Shown one piece after another: positions 12,541 to 23,119 of a stretch of 64,000 nucleotides of DNA (positions are counted from its first letter, which is position 1; the number at the start of each line of letters is the position of its first letter). The position numbers and the translations under genes were made by a program. The stretch is from Bimuria novae-zelandiae CBS 107.79 (Eukaryota; Ascomycota; Dothideomycetes; Pleosporales; Didymosphaeriaceae): contig ML976690.1 in NCBI GenBank assembly GCA_010015655.1, positions 491,503 through 555,502 of the forward strand, given 5' to 3'. The notes beneath the pieces are model-generated. The model did no database searches. It saw only the letters and a program-made list of their open reading frames with translations, and was not told where the DNA came from.

Positions 12541-12817
12541 GCTTTGCAAAAGACCGTCCCAACCTATTTCCTGCGTATATGTAGGCACGACTAAGTAGAT
12601 TCTAGTATAGGGAGTCTTACCATGTCGTAAAGCTATATATCTTCACAATTCCTTCATAATAAACTTTGTAAACTTAGTAGAATATAGAATCAGGCTACCT
12701 CTATACTATATAAAGTTTCTAGAAATTCCAATAAAGTAGTTGAGGAGACAAAAGGGAAAGCAATAATCTATTCTCTGATTTGCTAGGCGGCTGGGTCGGG
12801 ACGGTCTTTTGCAAAGC
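12541..12817. mobile_element. MITE-like 277-bp insertion in the left arm
   Basis: It begins GCTTTGCAAAAGACCGTCCC and ends with the complement (GGGACGGTCTTTTGCAAAGC). The pre-insertion site can be read from the right arm as GAGATATCAGCGCGC. Here it is split into GATATA-AC and ACC-GATATC, so GATAT is probably duplicated. No coding frame of note is inside. Confidence 0.7.
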
Positions 12818-13114
12818 ACCGATATCAGCGCGCTGCACCTCTCCTCAGGCATCTCGTATTCCCAACTTGCAGGCAGCCATTCTTCCAGACATGCACACAT
12901 GCTACAGAAAGCAGCTTTTGGCTCACGTCATGTACAGGTCCGTTGTCGCTCTGCGTAGAAATGCTGTGTGGAGTGGATCAAAGCTCTCCACGAAAGATTT
13001 AGAGATAGTTAGGTTTACCGCTGCATTGACTTACTACATACCTTGGAAAGTCATTCACAACTTACGTGACTTTGGCATCTTGCTCAGAGACCAGCATTAT
13101 ATACGAAGGTAAGG

Positions 13115-14281
13115 TCATGGACTTTCATCACTACAATCAGCTCGCCAGTCACTTAGCGTGTCAAGCGACGACTGTGTATCAGAGTGTTGTTTGCCAAGAA
13201 TCTGCTCGCGCAGCCGATAGCATCTTTCCATCAACGCGAGAGCATCCTCGTAACGAGCTTGTGACTGCAGTGTGAAGGCGAGATTGTGCATGCTAGTAAT
13301 TGTGTCGGGATGCTCGTCGCCAAGCATTCTCTTCCTTGTCTGCATCGCTTGCACCTGCAGTTCTTCCGCCTCCTTCCATCGCCCTTGGTTCCTGTACGTC
13401 AACCCTAGGTTGCTCATGCTGGTCAGCGTGTGGGGATGCTCTTCGCCGAGCACTCTCTTTGTCGTTTGCATCGCTTGCACCTGCAGCTCTTCCGCCTCCT
13501 TCCATCGCCCTTGCTCCCTGTATGTCAACGCTAGGATGCTCATGCTGGTCAGCGTGTCGGGATGCTCGTCGCCAAGCACTCTCTTCGTTCTCTCCTGTCC
13601 TTCGCCATACGCGGTGGGCATAGAGATGCCAAGGACTCCAAGCAGGCAGTATATCATGTCTTCCTCTTCAGTTGTTCTGCGATATGCCGCCCATCGCTCT
13701 CGCTCGAGTGTGGTGAACTGGTCTAAAGGACAGTTGCGCAGTGCTGCGAGCGGAATGTCGGTGATCTCGTGTATGAGCTGGTCGAGTGACGTTTTGTCGC
13801 CTATGCGCCGTCCTTCGCACGAGAAGAACTCGACTGACACTGGCGCGATCAGCTCTTGGAGCGTCCATCCTCGACTGAACCATGCGCTTGCACGGAACGA
13901 CGACTCCCAATCGCTGCGTTGGGGCGTCTCTGTCGTGGTAGCCGTTGACACGTCTGAGAGAAAGACGTAGCATCGTTCTGCATTCTTGTACCACAGAAAC
14001 ATTGAGTTGATCGCCCTCGAGCGCTCACGCAGGTTCCATCTATCGATACAGCATGTGTCGATCCAGAAGTACTGCAGTTCGTCCTGAGCCGCTTGTTTGG
14101 CGCAAAACTGGAGCTTTCGATAGCCTTCCTGCTTGTCCTTGTACGCACCGCTCGTTATGTCCTCGAGCAAAATCTCGGAGTCGCCCCATCTGTGCGACAG
14201 AATGGCGTAGGGCGGGATCGTCTTGCCGCGGAAGTCTGTCGAGACAAGCCTTTCCAGCGCATCAAAGTGGAGAAGTCGCAT
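13115..14281 (-). CDS. HET-domain protein fused directly to TPR repeats
   Basis: A 388-residue single-exon protein. The N-terminal HET domain (about residues 1-228) has the diagnostic blocks PYAILSHRW (24-32), YFWIDTCCID (71-80), SMFLWYKNAERCYVFLSD (93-110), SRGWTLQELIAP (136-147) and TTEEEDMIYCLLGVLGISMP, ending YGEGQ. Kinesin-light-chain-like TPR units of 42 residues (VLG-EHP-T...YREQGRWKEAEELQVQAMQT) begin immediately at about 231: three are nearly identical and the last is partial and divergent. HET proteins with C-terminal repeats usually carry an NB-ARC or NACHT module between the two; here it is absent, and the joint is in frame. HET domains act in heterokaryon incompatibility and can trigger cell death in fungi; the TPR tail would be the recognition part. 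The gene lies wholly between the inverted-repeat arms. A TATA-like TATATTTAAG sits about 150 bp upstream. No RIP-type stops are present. Confidence 0.85.
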   Translation of the reverse strand: MRLLHFDALERLVSTDFRGKTIPPYAILSHRWGDSEILLEDITSGAYKDKQEGYRKLQFCAKQAAQDELQYFWIDTCCIDRWNLRERSRAINSMFLWYKNAERCYVFLSDVSTATTTETPQRSDWESSFRASAWFSRGWTLQELIAPVSVEFFSCEGRRIGDKTSLDQLIHEITDIPLAALRNCPLDQFTTLERERWAAYRRTTEEEDMIYCLLGVLGISMPTAYGEGQERTKRVLGDEHPDTLTSMSILALTYREQGRWKEAEELQVQAMQTTKRVLGEEHPHTLTSMSNLGLTYRNQGRWKEAEELQVQAMQTRKRMLGDEHPDTITSMHNLAFTLQSQARYEDALALMERCYRLREQILGKQHSDTQSSLDTLSDWRADCSDESP

Positions 14282-14535
14282 GACGCTCGCAGTACAGGCT
14301 TGGTCGAGAAGAAGCGAGGCGTGAACGATGTTCGTGGTGTTGAGAGTAGAACATGCTGGCTGTCATGGAGCAGAACAACAAAGATCGCCGTTGTCGCGTC
14401 TTTCAACACTCGAGTAAAGGACGTGTTTTGCTTAAATATAAAGAAAGGGGTGGTGTTGCGCACAGTTTGGCGTACCTTCGCGCAGCCGCTCAATGAAAGA
14501 AAGTCAGTTGCAACACCGGAGAAAATCAGCTGCCT

Positions 14536-14991
14536 GCAAGTAGGGAATAAGAGATGCCTGAGGAGAGGTGCAGCGCGCTGATATCTCAGCACGCTACTGC
14601 TGCCTGCTACGTGCCAAGAGCCGCTAGTAGCGCATGTATTGTGAGACCTGTTTTGACAATCTTGCCGTTCGCGCGGAGAAACTGCCGGGATGCACACTAT
14701 TTACGTTAAGTTGGCTATTCGAGTGTGTAGTTGTGATCTTTGCTATCTTGGCCTTCTTTATAGCCCACTAAGCTCTCTATAAATTTATACTATCGTAAAC
14801 GAGCAGGGGGGTATTAGAGGAGATTTAATAGACGGCACTAACAGAACAAGTAACATCGTGGTCAACAATGCCCTTTCTAGCATTAGAGGCTAACACACTA
14901 GAAGAACAAGAGCTGCAAAATGGATGCGCATCGCGCTTGTCTATATACAAGCACGATTACACCGTGCCTCCCGGCACGTAGGGACTGACAT
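14536..14991 (-). repeat. Right terminal inverted repeat of the HET element
   Basis: Complement of the left arm, without the extra 38 bases and without the nested MITE. Its inner end lies about 255 bp upstream of the HET-TPR start codon, so the arm could contribute promoter sequence. Confidence 0.85.
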
Positions 14992-14993
14992 TA

Positions 14994-16163
14994 CGCTTGC
15001 ACCGTCGCGTTCTTGCCTAATTTGCTTAGTACCCGCTAATGTGGCGAAGTATTGTCCTTTACTGTATTGCCGCCCTAAGCCTCTAACCGCTCTCTAACGT
15101 TCACGCAGGGTATTACCTTTGCTAAAGAATTTCACAATGTTACTTGCAAGCTGTAACTTGCAGTGTGTCGATACTCGCGCCCAAATCTTCGTGGCGTGGT
15201 AACCCCTGTCGGTACTTCTGCCTCTGGCAGTTGCCACTCTCGGCTAGCCTGAAGTGTACGTAATCGAGACTACGTAATTTAACGAACGTTACGCTGGCCC
15301 CGTGAGCCACTAGTGGCTGCACTTGGAGGAGGGGGGATAAATATTATAAAATAATTAAAATAAAATTTCTGCTAAATAGTGAGCTAATATTTATAGATAG
15401 GCCTTAACTAATCAGTTAAAATTGCTTACGATAGAGTTACGGACGAACTAAAGTAGAAAAATAAAAAAGCTAGGAAATTTAAAATAGCCTTTTTATACTA
15501 ATAGTAATAGTTTTTAAAATACATCCGCTATTGTACTTTTCTTATTTTATATTATTATACTAGTAAATAGCTAACCAAAAGACATACTTTTAATTAGTAC
15601 TTTAATTAGCTTAGGATAACTTTCCTTTTTTTCCTATAGATACTACTAAGTCTTATTATAAGATGCTTTACTATTTGATCTAATTTAATTTTTAGATTTA
15701 TTAACCTTTTACTTAGTTAATTAAATTTATATTTTTTCTTCCAGTCTGGATGTTGCTCGTAGTTAACGTGTATACACGTTTACTAGATCTAGAGTATATA
15801 TTGTCCTTTTACTAATAGTAATAGGGCCTGAATTTTGGCCTAATTTATTTATAGAAAATGCTTGACCTCTTATTTATTTTATAGGTAGGCGTCGTAATAC
15901 GAGATTAGGGTAATTAAACTATTCTTAATGGTGTTATTATTACTATAGAGGGAAATATCCATTTAGTTTTACGTAGTAGTAGATTATATATTAATCTTTT
16001 TTTATAAAATCTCTATTATAGAGTTCCGTACGTAGGGTTTTAGTATTCTAGATTATACTTTAGTTTGTATTTTAGATCTTTAATAGAATAACCCTTTTCA
16101 GTATTATTTTAGTAGCGTTTATTAGCCTACATATTATTCTCTTTACTAATTATATTAGTTTAC
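14994..16163. other. Transition from normal to AT-rich repeat DNA
   Basis: About 350 bp of normal composition (to 15,340) with no recognisable gene is followed by AT-rich, RIP-type sequence. The latter contains the end of a decayed minus-strand frame described separately. Confidence 0.4.
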
Positions 16164-17120
16164 TGTTAGGATCTGAACATGTATGGAACGCGGAGGACCA
16201 ACGGGCCTTAGTGGAAGTGACACTCGGCGGGGTCGCGTAACCGAGGTCACGTAATGTACCATCCAGCCAAGACATACCATCCTGCCAAGATTGTGGAAGG
16301 TGTACCATCCACGGACGGCGCGACCATCTATCGGAATCTAGGGACGGTAGAAAGAGAGATAGACGGTAAGGTTTACCCCTCTTGTATATAAACCTACACG
16401 AATACCCTTAAGGCATTCGTGTTTAACCTGTTTATTAATCTATTATTTAGATCTAAATAAGCAACCTTATTGATTTAATTGTGCTATACACACCTTTAAT
16501 ACTAACGCCCTTAGTGACAGGCGCAAGCTATCACTACAACCCTCTCCTGTCCTACCAGTACTCCTGCCCGAGAACCAACCTTAGCCCCTTAGAGAATAGC
16601 TACCTCTTTGGGAGTTTAACATTTACTTAGGATAGTGCGTAGCTAGTACGTGTTTTATAGCATCGTATTTAAAGTCTTCTGTACGTAGTTATTATTATTC
16701 TAAAAAGTTAAAGACATTTATTGTTTTTTTATCTAATTATTTCTGTTTAGGTATGGCGTAGGAGATTATTAAATTAGCTTAATCTTTTTTATATCTAATC
16801 CTTCTTTTACATTTTTTATATAGTTTTAAGTTAGACAAATCTAATGGTTCTAAGCCACTATTAAGTTACGTAATAGAAAGTATTACTTGCTATTCTTTAT
16901 CTTTTATATTTATATAGTTAACGGCTGGCATGTTTAACAATTTAATAACTTTCTTTTTAGATTTATAGTTCCTAGCAATATAGTCTAGTGTATTATATGT
17001 AAATTAGGTACGTGTCTTAGTCCTTAGTAGGCAAATTCTATTAGAGATACGTTTTTAAATAGGCTTTTAAGGGCCTAGGATCCTTCCTATTCCCTTTTTT
17101 ATAGTGCTAAGTTAGTAGTA
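15360..17120 (-). pseudogene. Decayed minus-strand retroelement-like frame, family unresolved
   Basis: Read on the minus strand, the AT-rich DNA gives a long stop-riddled frame, for example KDPRPLKAYLKTYL near 17,080 and EKGYSIKDLKYKLKYNLEY near 16,060. Its two halves are separated by the solo LTR at 16,164-16,621, and the 5-bp duplication there shows the LTR inserted into it. The gag-like style is suggestive, but I cannot name the family. Confidence 0.3.
16164..16621 (+). repeat. Solo LTR A, TSD TTTAC
   Basis: 458 bp beginning TGTTAGGATC and ending GAGTTTAACA, with TTTAC on both sides (16,159-16,163 and 16,622-16,626). It has a TATATAAA promoter-like box and the shared 3' half of this LTR family. 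Its 5' (U3) part matches copy B at 27,050. Confidence 0.85.
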
Positions 17121-17839
17121 GTAGTAGATTTTAGGCTTTGTAAATGGATTGGATCGCAAGGGCCACAGTTGGATCTGACTAAGCAGAACACCAAAATTCT
17201 AAACTTTAAACTCTCTATACCTGTATAAATAGAGGAGTCATACTTATGCAATTTTAATATAAGATGTATCTATATATATGTCGCGGGAATTATCCCTTAT
17301 AGATACCCTAATCGGAAGGATCAGGTGGAATGGGTAAACATAGTACTAAAAGCTTAGTATAAATACTACTCTTATAGTAACTTTTCATATATTACTGATT
17401 AATTAATTTAATCTCCGAACTGTATACTATCTAGCTTGTTTTACCCTCTATAGTTATAAGCCTATCGATTTAAAAATATAGGAGAATTCTCCTTACGTAA
17501 TTAATTATTAGATAAATTATTTAGATATTTTAATTTATTTAAATAATTCTCGCGTTGCTCTGTTCTTGCATAATAGAGTGCACTTTGTTTCTCCCCACGA
17601 GTATCTTGAGTAGAGCATATAGAGCTCCTCTATAAGCTCCTTCCTCTCTCTTCTTCTATTACACTAAACCTCCTTCACCCTTAGTAGTAGGCTAAGATTC
17701 GTAACAAGCTTAAAAGAGCGCTTTTCTTAAACCTATAAGAAATTTTACTCTCTTAGCAAGCATAGTGTGCCCAACTAATTAAAAAAGCTAGCTAGTATAG
17801 TTTATATAGCTTAAGTGTTAGGCTATGTATTAAGGCGTT
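17121..17839. other. AT-rich DNA, probably copia leader or LTR remnant
   Basis: No gene is present. A less mutated patch around 17,140-17,340 and a pyrimidine-rich patch at 17,570-17,680 could be LTR and leader of the copia relic that follows, but I cannot fix the boundaries. Confidence 0.3.
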
Positions 17840-20800
17840 TAGGATTATATTAATTTAAATACTTTAATTACTAATAACTTTATAGTAATTACTTTTAAGC
17901 TCCCAGAACTCCTAAAGCCCCTAGAATTGTTTAATAATAAATATAATAACTTAAATAAGCTTAATAAAGAATAGTCTATGAGAGCAGCGCGTTATAGCGC
18001 TTTTTAAAATAAGAAATCTTCTAAAGAAAATGTAGGAAGGATCGTGCTAATTACTAAAATAAAGTCTTACGCTAATACTAGTTAAAGGTAGACAACTATA
18101 AGACGCGCTTAGCTAAGTATACTACTAAAATATAGTAGTGTAAAATATATTTAATTAGGTAATTAAGACTATTAATACGTAGCCCCTAATACCTACTATA
18201 ATAAGCGTTAGTAACTAAGAAAGTTCTACCTTATAAATAATTATATAATACCTTAAAGGGAACCTTGCCTTATTAGATATAATAACACTTAATTAAATTT
18301 AATAAGAATACTTCACCCTGCTCGAATAAGCTTGCTGAGAAAAAATAAATCTAAAATAATAGTATAAGGAATAGAGTACTCTTTATATACTCGCCTTATA
18401 GTATAAGATCTTAGAGATTAAAAGAGAGAATACGGTAACAAACTTCCTAAACGCTATAGTAAATAAAATAGCTCCTAAATAGGCTTAAATCTAGCACGCT
18501 AATAATAAATAATAATAAATTTTAGGTAAGCGCCTACTTATTCTAAAGGAAGTTAGTAAGATCTTCTTAGCGTACTTTAATATATAAGCTTTAAGCTTAG
18601 GTTTTAAACTAGTAATCTTTATAATACTTAGCAGACGGAGCGTTCCTAAATTTAGTAATAAAGCTAAAGAAGTACTATAGCTAAGCAAGCTAAAGGGCTA
18701 CCTATATAAAGAAGAATTATACTACTAGCTATGTTAGACTTATAAGCGCTTTAAGACTATAATAATAGTCTTATTTCTAGGTAGAGCTATTGCTCTTTTT
18801 AAAGAAAATAAACATAAGATTTTTACTTAATTTATACTCCTTAAGTACGCTAAGGTGCGCGCAACAACTATTAAAAAAAAAGCTCTACCATAACTAAGTA
18901 TACTACTTAAGTTATGTTTCTAAAGTATATTACTACTACTATAATTAACCCATTAATTATAAGCTTAGAGAAAGTATTTAAAATTTACTATACTATAAAC
19001 TTTAATACTTACCCTCTCTTTAAGAGTACTATTTTTAATAATAGTGAAGCCCTATACTTAGTAAATAATGTATTCATACTAATGCTAGGCACCTTTAAAA
19101 AATCTAAAAAGTATAAGATAGTTAAAGCTAGTATAGCTTTTTATCTAATTCTTAGAAGAAGCACTAGAGTAATTAAGATACTTTTTAAAAAATTAAATAA
19201 AATACGTACTAATATTATGCTCTTAGATATTATAATAGTAAAAAACTCTTATAAAAATATTATTTCTATAGCTTATCTACGCAAGAAGGGCGTAGAGTAT
19301 TTTAGTTTTAATAATATACTTTATATAGGAATACGTAAGGATAATATTATGCTAGCCACGCTTTATCGCAAGTATAATCTTACTTTTATTAAATATAAGC
19401 CTCTTAACTATTATACTATAGTTATAAGGGTGCTTTTTACTTATTATAAAATTACTAGCTCCTACGTTACGCACCCTAGGATAGATACTCTAAATATTTA
19501 GTACTAAAAAGTAGGCTACCTTAGAAGAGACGCTTTAGAAGCTCTTATTAAAAGAGTAAGGAACATAAGAATATAAGATATTCTAAGGAGATAATTTAAG
19601 CACTACGCTATTACACACGCCTCTTAAATAGTATTTAGAAGGCTAAAAGAGTACTTGCCACGACTATACTTCTAAATTTCCTAGGATCTATTTAACTACC
19701 TATTAGGAAGGCTTAGAGAGCACTAAGTAATAATTCTAAAGTATAACTATAGTAAAAAGCTATATACGTTTTACTTGCATAATAAGTCCACCACGTAGAT
19801 TCTTAATACCTAAGAAAGCTTTACTAAGCGTATTTAAACGCGCTATAAGCGTAAGAGTATTATAAATTTCTAAAATAATAATATAGTAACGTAACCTCTA
19901 ATGGGCAAACGGCGCTTTAAAGTATAAGCTAAAAAATATAGTATTAAGGTAAAAATAACGCCCTGATTTACCTATAAGCCTAATAGTAGAGCAGAACACG
20001 CTAGGTAAGAAGTAATTATATAAGCTTTAAAAATAAAGCTTAGTATAAACCTGCCTAATAAGCTATAGCCTAAAGTTATAAAAGTAGTTACTTACCTTAT
20101 TAATATAAGCTTTACTTCTTTATAAAGAATACCCTTGCTAAATACAGCGCTAGATTTTTAGTTTATTTATTATTTTAAGTAGTATTAGCCTAAGCTTGTA
20201 AGAAGTACTTTAGCTAATCTAAAGCTAAATTAAAGTAGTATTTACGCGTATAGCTATTACGCATACCCCTTAAATAAGGACTAAGTAGCTAGTTATTATA
20301 AGTATAACTTTATAATAAAGCTAACAGGCTATATTACATATTCAGTAGGCTATAACGCTTTTAATATTTATAACATATAGGTACTAGTACTTAACTAGGT
20401 TATTACTACGCGTAATATTATATTTAATAAAAGTTATTTCTATTAAGTAGAGGAAAATTTAGTAATTATATAAAAGAAAGTAATAAAGCTTACTAATATT
20501 CTTTGTACAGAAAGTAAGTTAATTCTAAAATAGTCTCTAAATTTTTTTTCTAAGTATACTAGCGTGTAACTTAGAGAGTAAATAAAATTTAAAGATTAAG
20601 AAACGTCCTTTAAGTACTAACTTAAAATTATATCTAGATAAAAAAAGTAAGTCTTAAAATATCGTATTAAAGTAAAGCTTAATTAATTAATTAAAAGGCG
20701 TATAAGCTACTAACTAGGCTAATAAATAGTTAAGAATTCGTGCGTAGCATCCTGTATACTTAGGCCTTATAACACTAAAATATATGCTTGCTCCTATATA

Positions 20801-20900
20801 TTAGCGTAATAATAATTCTACTAGTAGCCTATAATAGGTATACTCTATTATTAAAGCAGGCCCGTCAGGATTCAGGTAATTAAGCTAATAATAAAAGCTA
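17840..20900 (+). pseudogene. Decayed copia gag-protease-integrase remnant
   Basis: A frame open at 18,914-19,501 shows a copia protease / pre-integrase pattern (LYLVNNV, then LGTFKKSKKYKIVKA, ILRRSTRVIK, SIAYLRKKGVEYFS, NIMLATLYRKYNLTF). Downstream (19,740-20,160), across stops, comes a copia integrase pattern: FTYKPNSRAEHAR, then LWPKVIKVVTYLIN with the expected TGG codon mutated. I see no reverse transcriptase before the next repeat boundary, so the 3' part is missing or lies elsewhere (compare 26,700-31,660). Confidence 0.6.
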
Positions 20901-20924
20901 CTAAGCTCTGTAGATACTGTATCG

Positions 20925-21330
20925 GCACTGGTCACTCAAAGAATCTGTTTAGGCGTTTCTACTCAGAGGCATATGGGAGTGCGTGGATAAGAATGTAGCC
21001 AAGAATGCATTGAGTACCAATAGGCCTAGTACAAAAGGATACTAAAAAGGTACTAATCTATATATAATAAATAAGGAAACTGTATACTTAAGTACTTAAT
21101 AAATATTATCCTAAACAGCTAAATACTAAGGAATAAGAAAGTTTATCTAATAAACTAAAAGGCTAATTTAATTAAAACCCCTAGTATAAGGGATATGTAA
21201 TAGGTCTACTAAGGGACTAATACGGAGTAGTATTAGAAAAACAATCTTAAAGACCAAAGCCGATCCGGATCGGATTGGTGTCGGGGAAACAGATTAAATC
21301 GTATGACTTTGTAAGTTGGCAACTGGATGG
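20925..21330. repeat. Repeat block shared with 31,920-32,300
   Basis: The segment around GGTCACTCAAAG-ATC, AGAGGCATATGGGAGTGCGTG and TAGGCCTAGTACAAAAGGATA recurs near 31,930-32,060 with RIP-like differences, and both are followed by CCGAATCGGAT-type sequence. Its position downstream of copia remnants in both places suggests copia LTR sequence. The exact ends are not visible. Confidence 0.5.
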
Positions 21331-23119
21331 CTGCGTTACAGATATCTCTTAAAGTGGTATACAAGACTCTAAGATACCAAATAAAGCAAATCTATTACGT
21401 CCTATATAAAAAAAATACAAGCGCTAGGAATAAGGGCTTACTATGCGTTTAAGCTATAAATAGGATTGCTAAGATCCTAATAATTATAATGTACTAAGGG
21501 GTAATACGGGAAATGATAATATTTTATAACGTGTTTTACAAGCGAGTGCGCATTACAAGCGAGTGCGCACCCCACCAACTTTATACACCTCTATATATAA
21601 ATATCTCAACCACGTTAAGAGATAATATCTAGATATTAATAAGATAGATTAAGCAATATCTAAAGTACCTTTTTACACGTGCGTGAGTTATGTCCAGTCT
21701 CTCTGCACCTCTTGCAGCGCGCCAGGGCCTGGCGGCTGCGGCCTGATCGCTCTGTATCTTGACGCTGTTCACGCTCTATCTGCTGGTCAGCCTCCTTTTA
21801 AGCGAGTATGTCCTCTCCCTCTCCCTTTGTTAAGGTTCCCTGCCTTTGTATCTGCTTTTTCTTGCGCTGCCTACGCTTTATTACTACCTTATTAGCTTTC
21901 TTAAGGCTAGTAATCCGATCGCGTATTAGCTTAGCTAAGAGCATTATTACCTCTACCCCCTTCTTAAGCTAGCTAATTACCTTAATAATTAAGGCTAGCG
22001 ACGAGCTCTTATGCCGCTGTACACGATTACGTATTAATATTAATTAAGTATTAAGCTCGTGTACGTTGCTTAGTGTTCGAGCCTCCTAGAAAGCCTCTGC
22101 AGTAGCTAGAGGAGTAGGCGTACGGAGCTACACATCTAGCTTTAATAGAATAACGTCCGGCTAGAAAGGAACAAGGCCTGCACCTCGAAAGGCTAAGCAG
22201 ATATTAGCTACTATAAACAATCGCGTAAAGGCTACCTTAAAGGCTAGTAAAAACTTAAGCTTCGTGATATAGTTAATGTGGTCGCGCATTAGGCTCTTAA
22301 TCTAGCGGCTATACGCGCGCTTTAATAGCGAGAAGTAGCTAACGTTAAGTAGCTATAGTAGGTAGGATAAGTGTGGCGGCATATAGAGCGTGTAGATATT
22401 ATTCTCCTTACAGAGCTCTTAAAACTCGAGAGAGTGGTGGCTCTTATAGCTATTAAGGATAAGTAGCCGACGCGCCTTAACTATCTTACCCTCTATATAC
22501 TTAATAAAGTGCTTTAGCTACTTAACTTTAATCTTATTAGTTATCTAGCTATTATTGCTAATAGCAATAGCCTAGTCGCGTAGGATATCCTCCTCGTACT
22601 AGGTAGATAGGTAGTGCTAGCTAGCAAAGATAATAAACGGCAGGATAGTCTAGCTAGTAGCGTTAATTCCCTAAATTACTATCGTGCACTCGCGATTACC
22701 TAGCTAAATAGCCTTTAGCTAGCCTCTCTTCTCTAACCTTATTATAACGAGCTAAGTTATAATCTTGCCTATTTTAAAGCTAATCTTATTAAAGTTTTAG
22801 ACGTCCTTATCACAGATGCCGTACTTAGCCTTTGTCTACTCTACAAGCTCGAACTAGCTTCTAATTAATATAGGATCCTCGTATAGAGCTCTTTGCCTAT
22901 CGTACGCTTGATTAAATCGCGTCGTGAGGCTGTTTGTACGCTTAACAAAGTTGCGCGGCTATTAGTGGTTTCGTAAAATCCCGCTACACATGTAATCTAG
23001 GCGCTTATTAGGTAATCGCTTCCTGCGCGTCATTTGACCCCACCTATTTTTCCGTATAATCGGATGCCGTACATGAATTTATTCCTTTAAACAATACCCT
23101 GCTATTATCCTTAAGGGTT

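Larger units (their letters stand above)
12089..14991 (-). mobile_element. TA-flanked long-inverted-repeat element enclosing a HET-TPR gene
   Basis: The outer ends are ATGTCAGTCCCTACGTGCCG at 12,089 and its complement ending at 14,991, each bordered by TA (12,087-12,088 and 14,992-14,993). The arms match for about 450 bp: the left arm is 12,089-12,540 plus 12,818-12,860, the right arm 14,536-14,991. The left arm has about 38 extra bases near 12,125 and a 277-bp insertion at 12,541. Between the arms lies one gene, a HET-TPR protein on the minus strand, with little room for anything else. No transposase is present, so the unit would be non-autonomous. TA duplication points to Tc1/mariner-type mobilisation, but that is inference. 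An alternative is a local inverted duplication around the gene; the TA at both outer edges argues against it. Confidence 0.7.

Noticed and set aside
14155..14697. 180-residue minus-strand frame overlapping the HET start
   Set aside because: It runs in another frame through the promoter and inverted-repeat arm and has no domain; the HET frame with ATG at 14,281 is clearly right.
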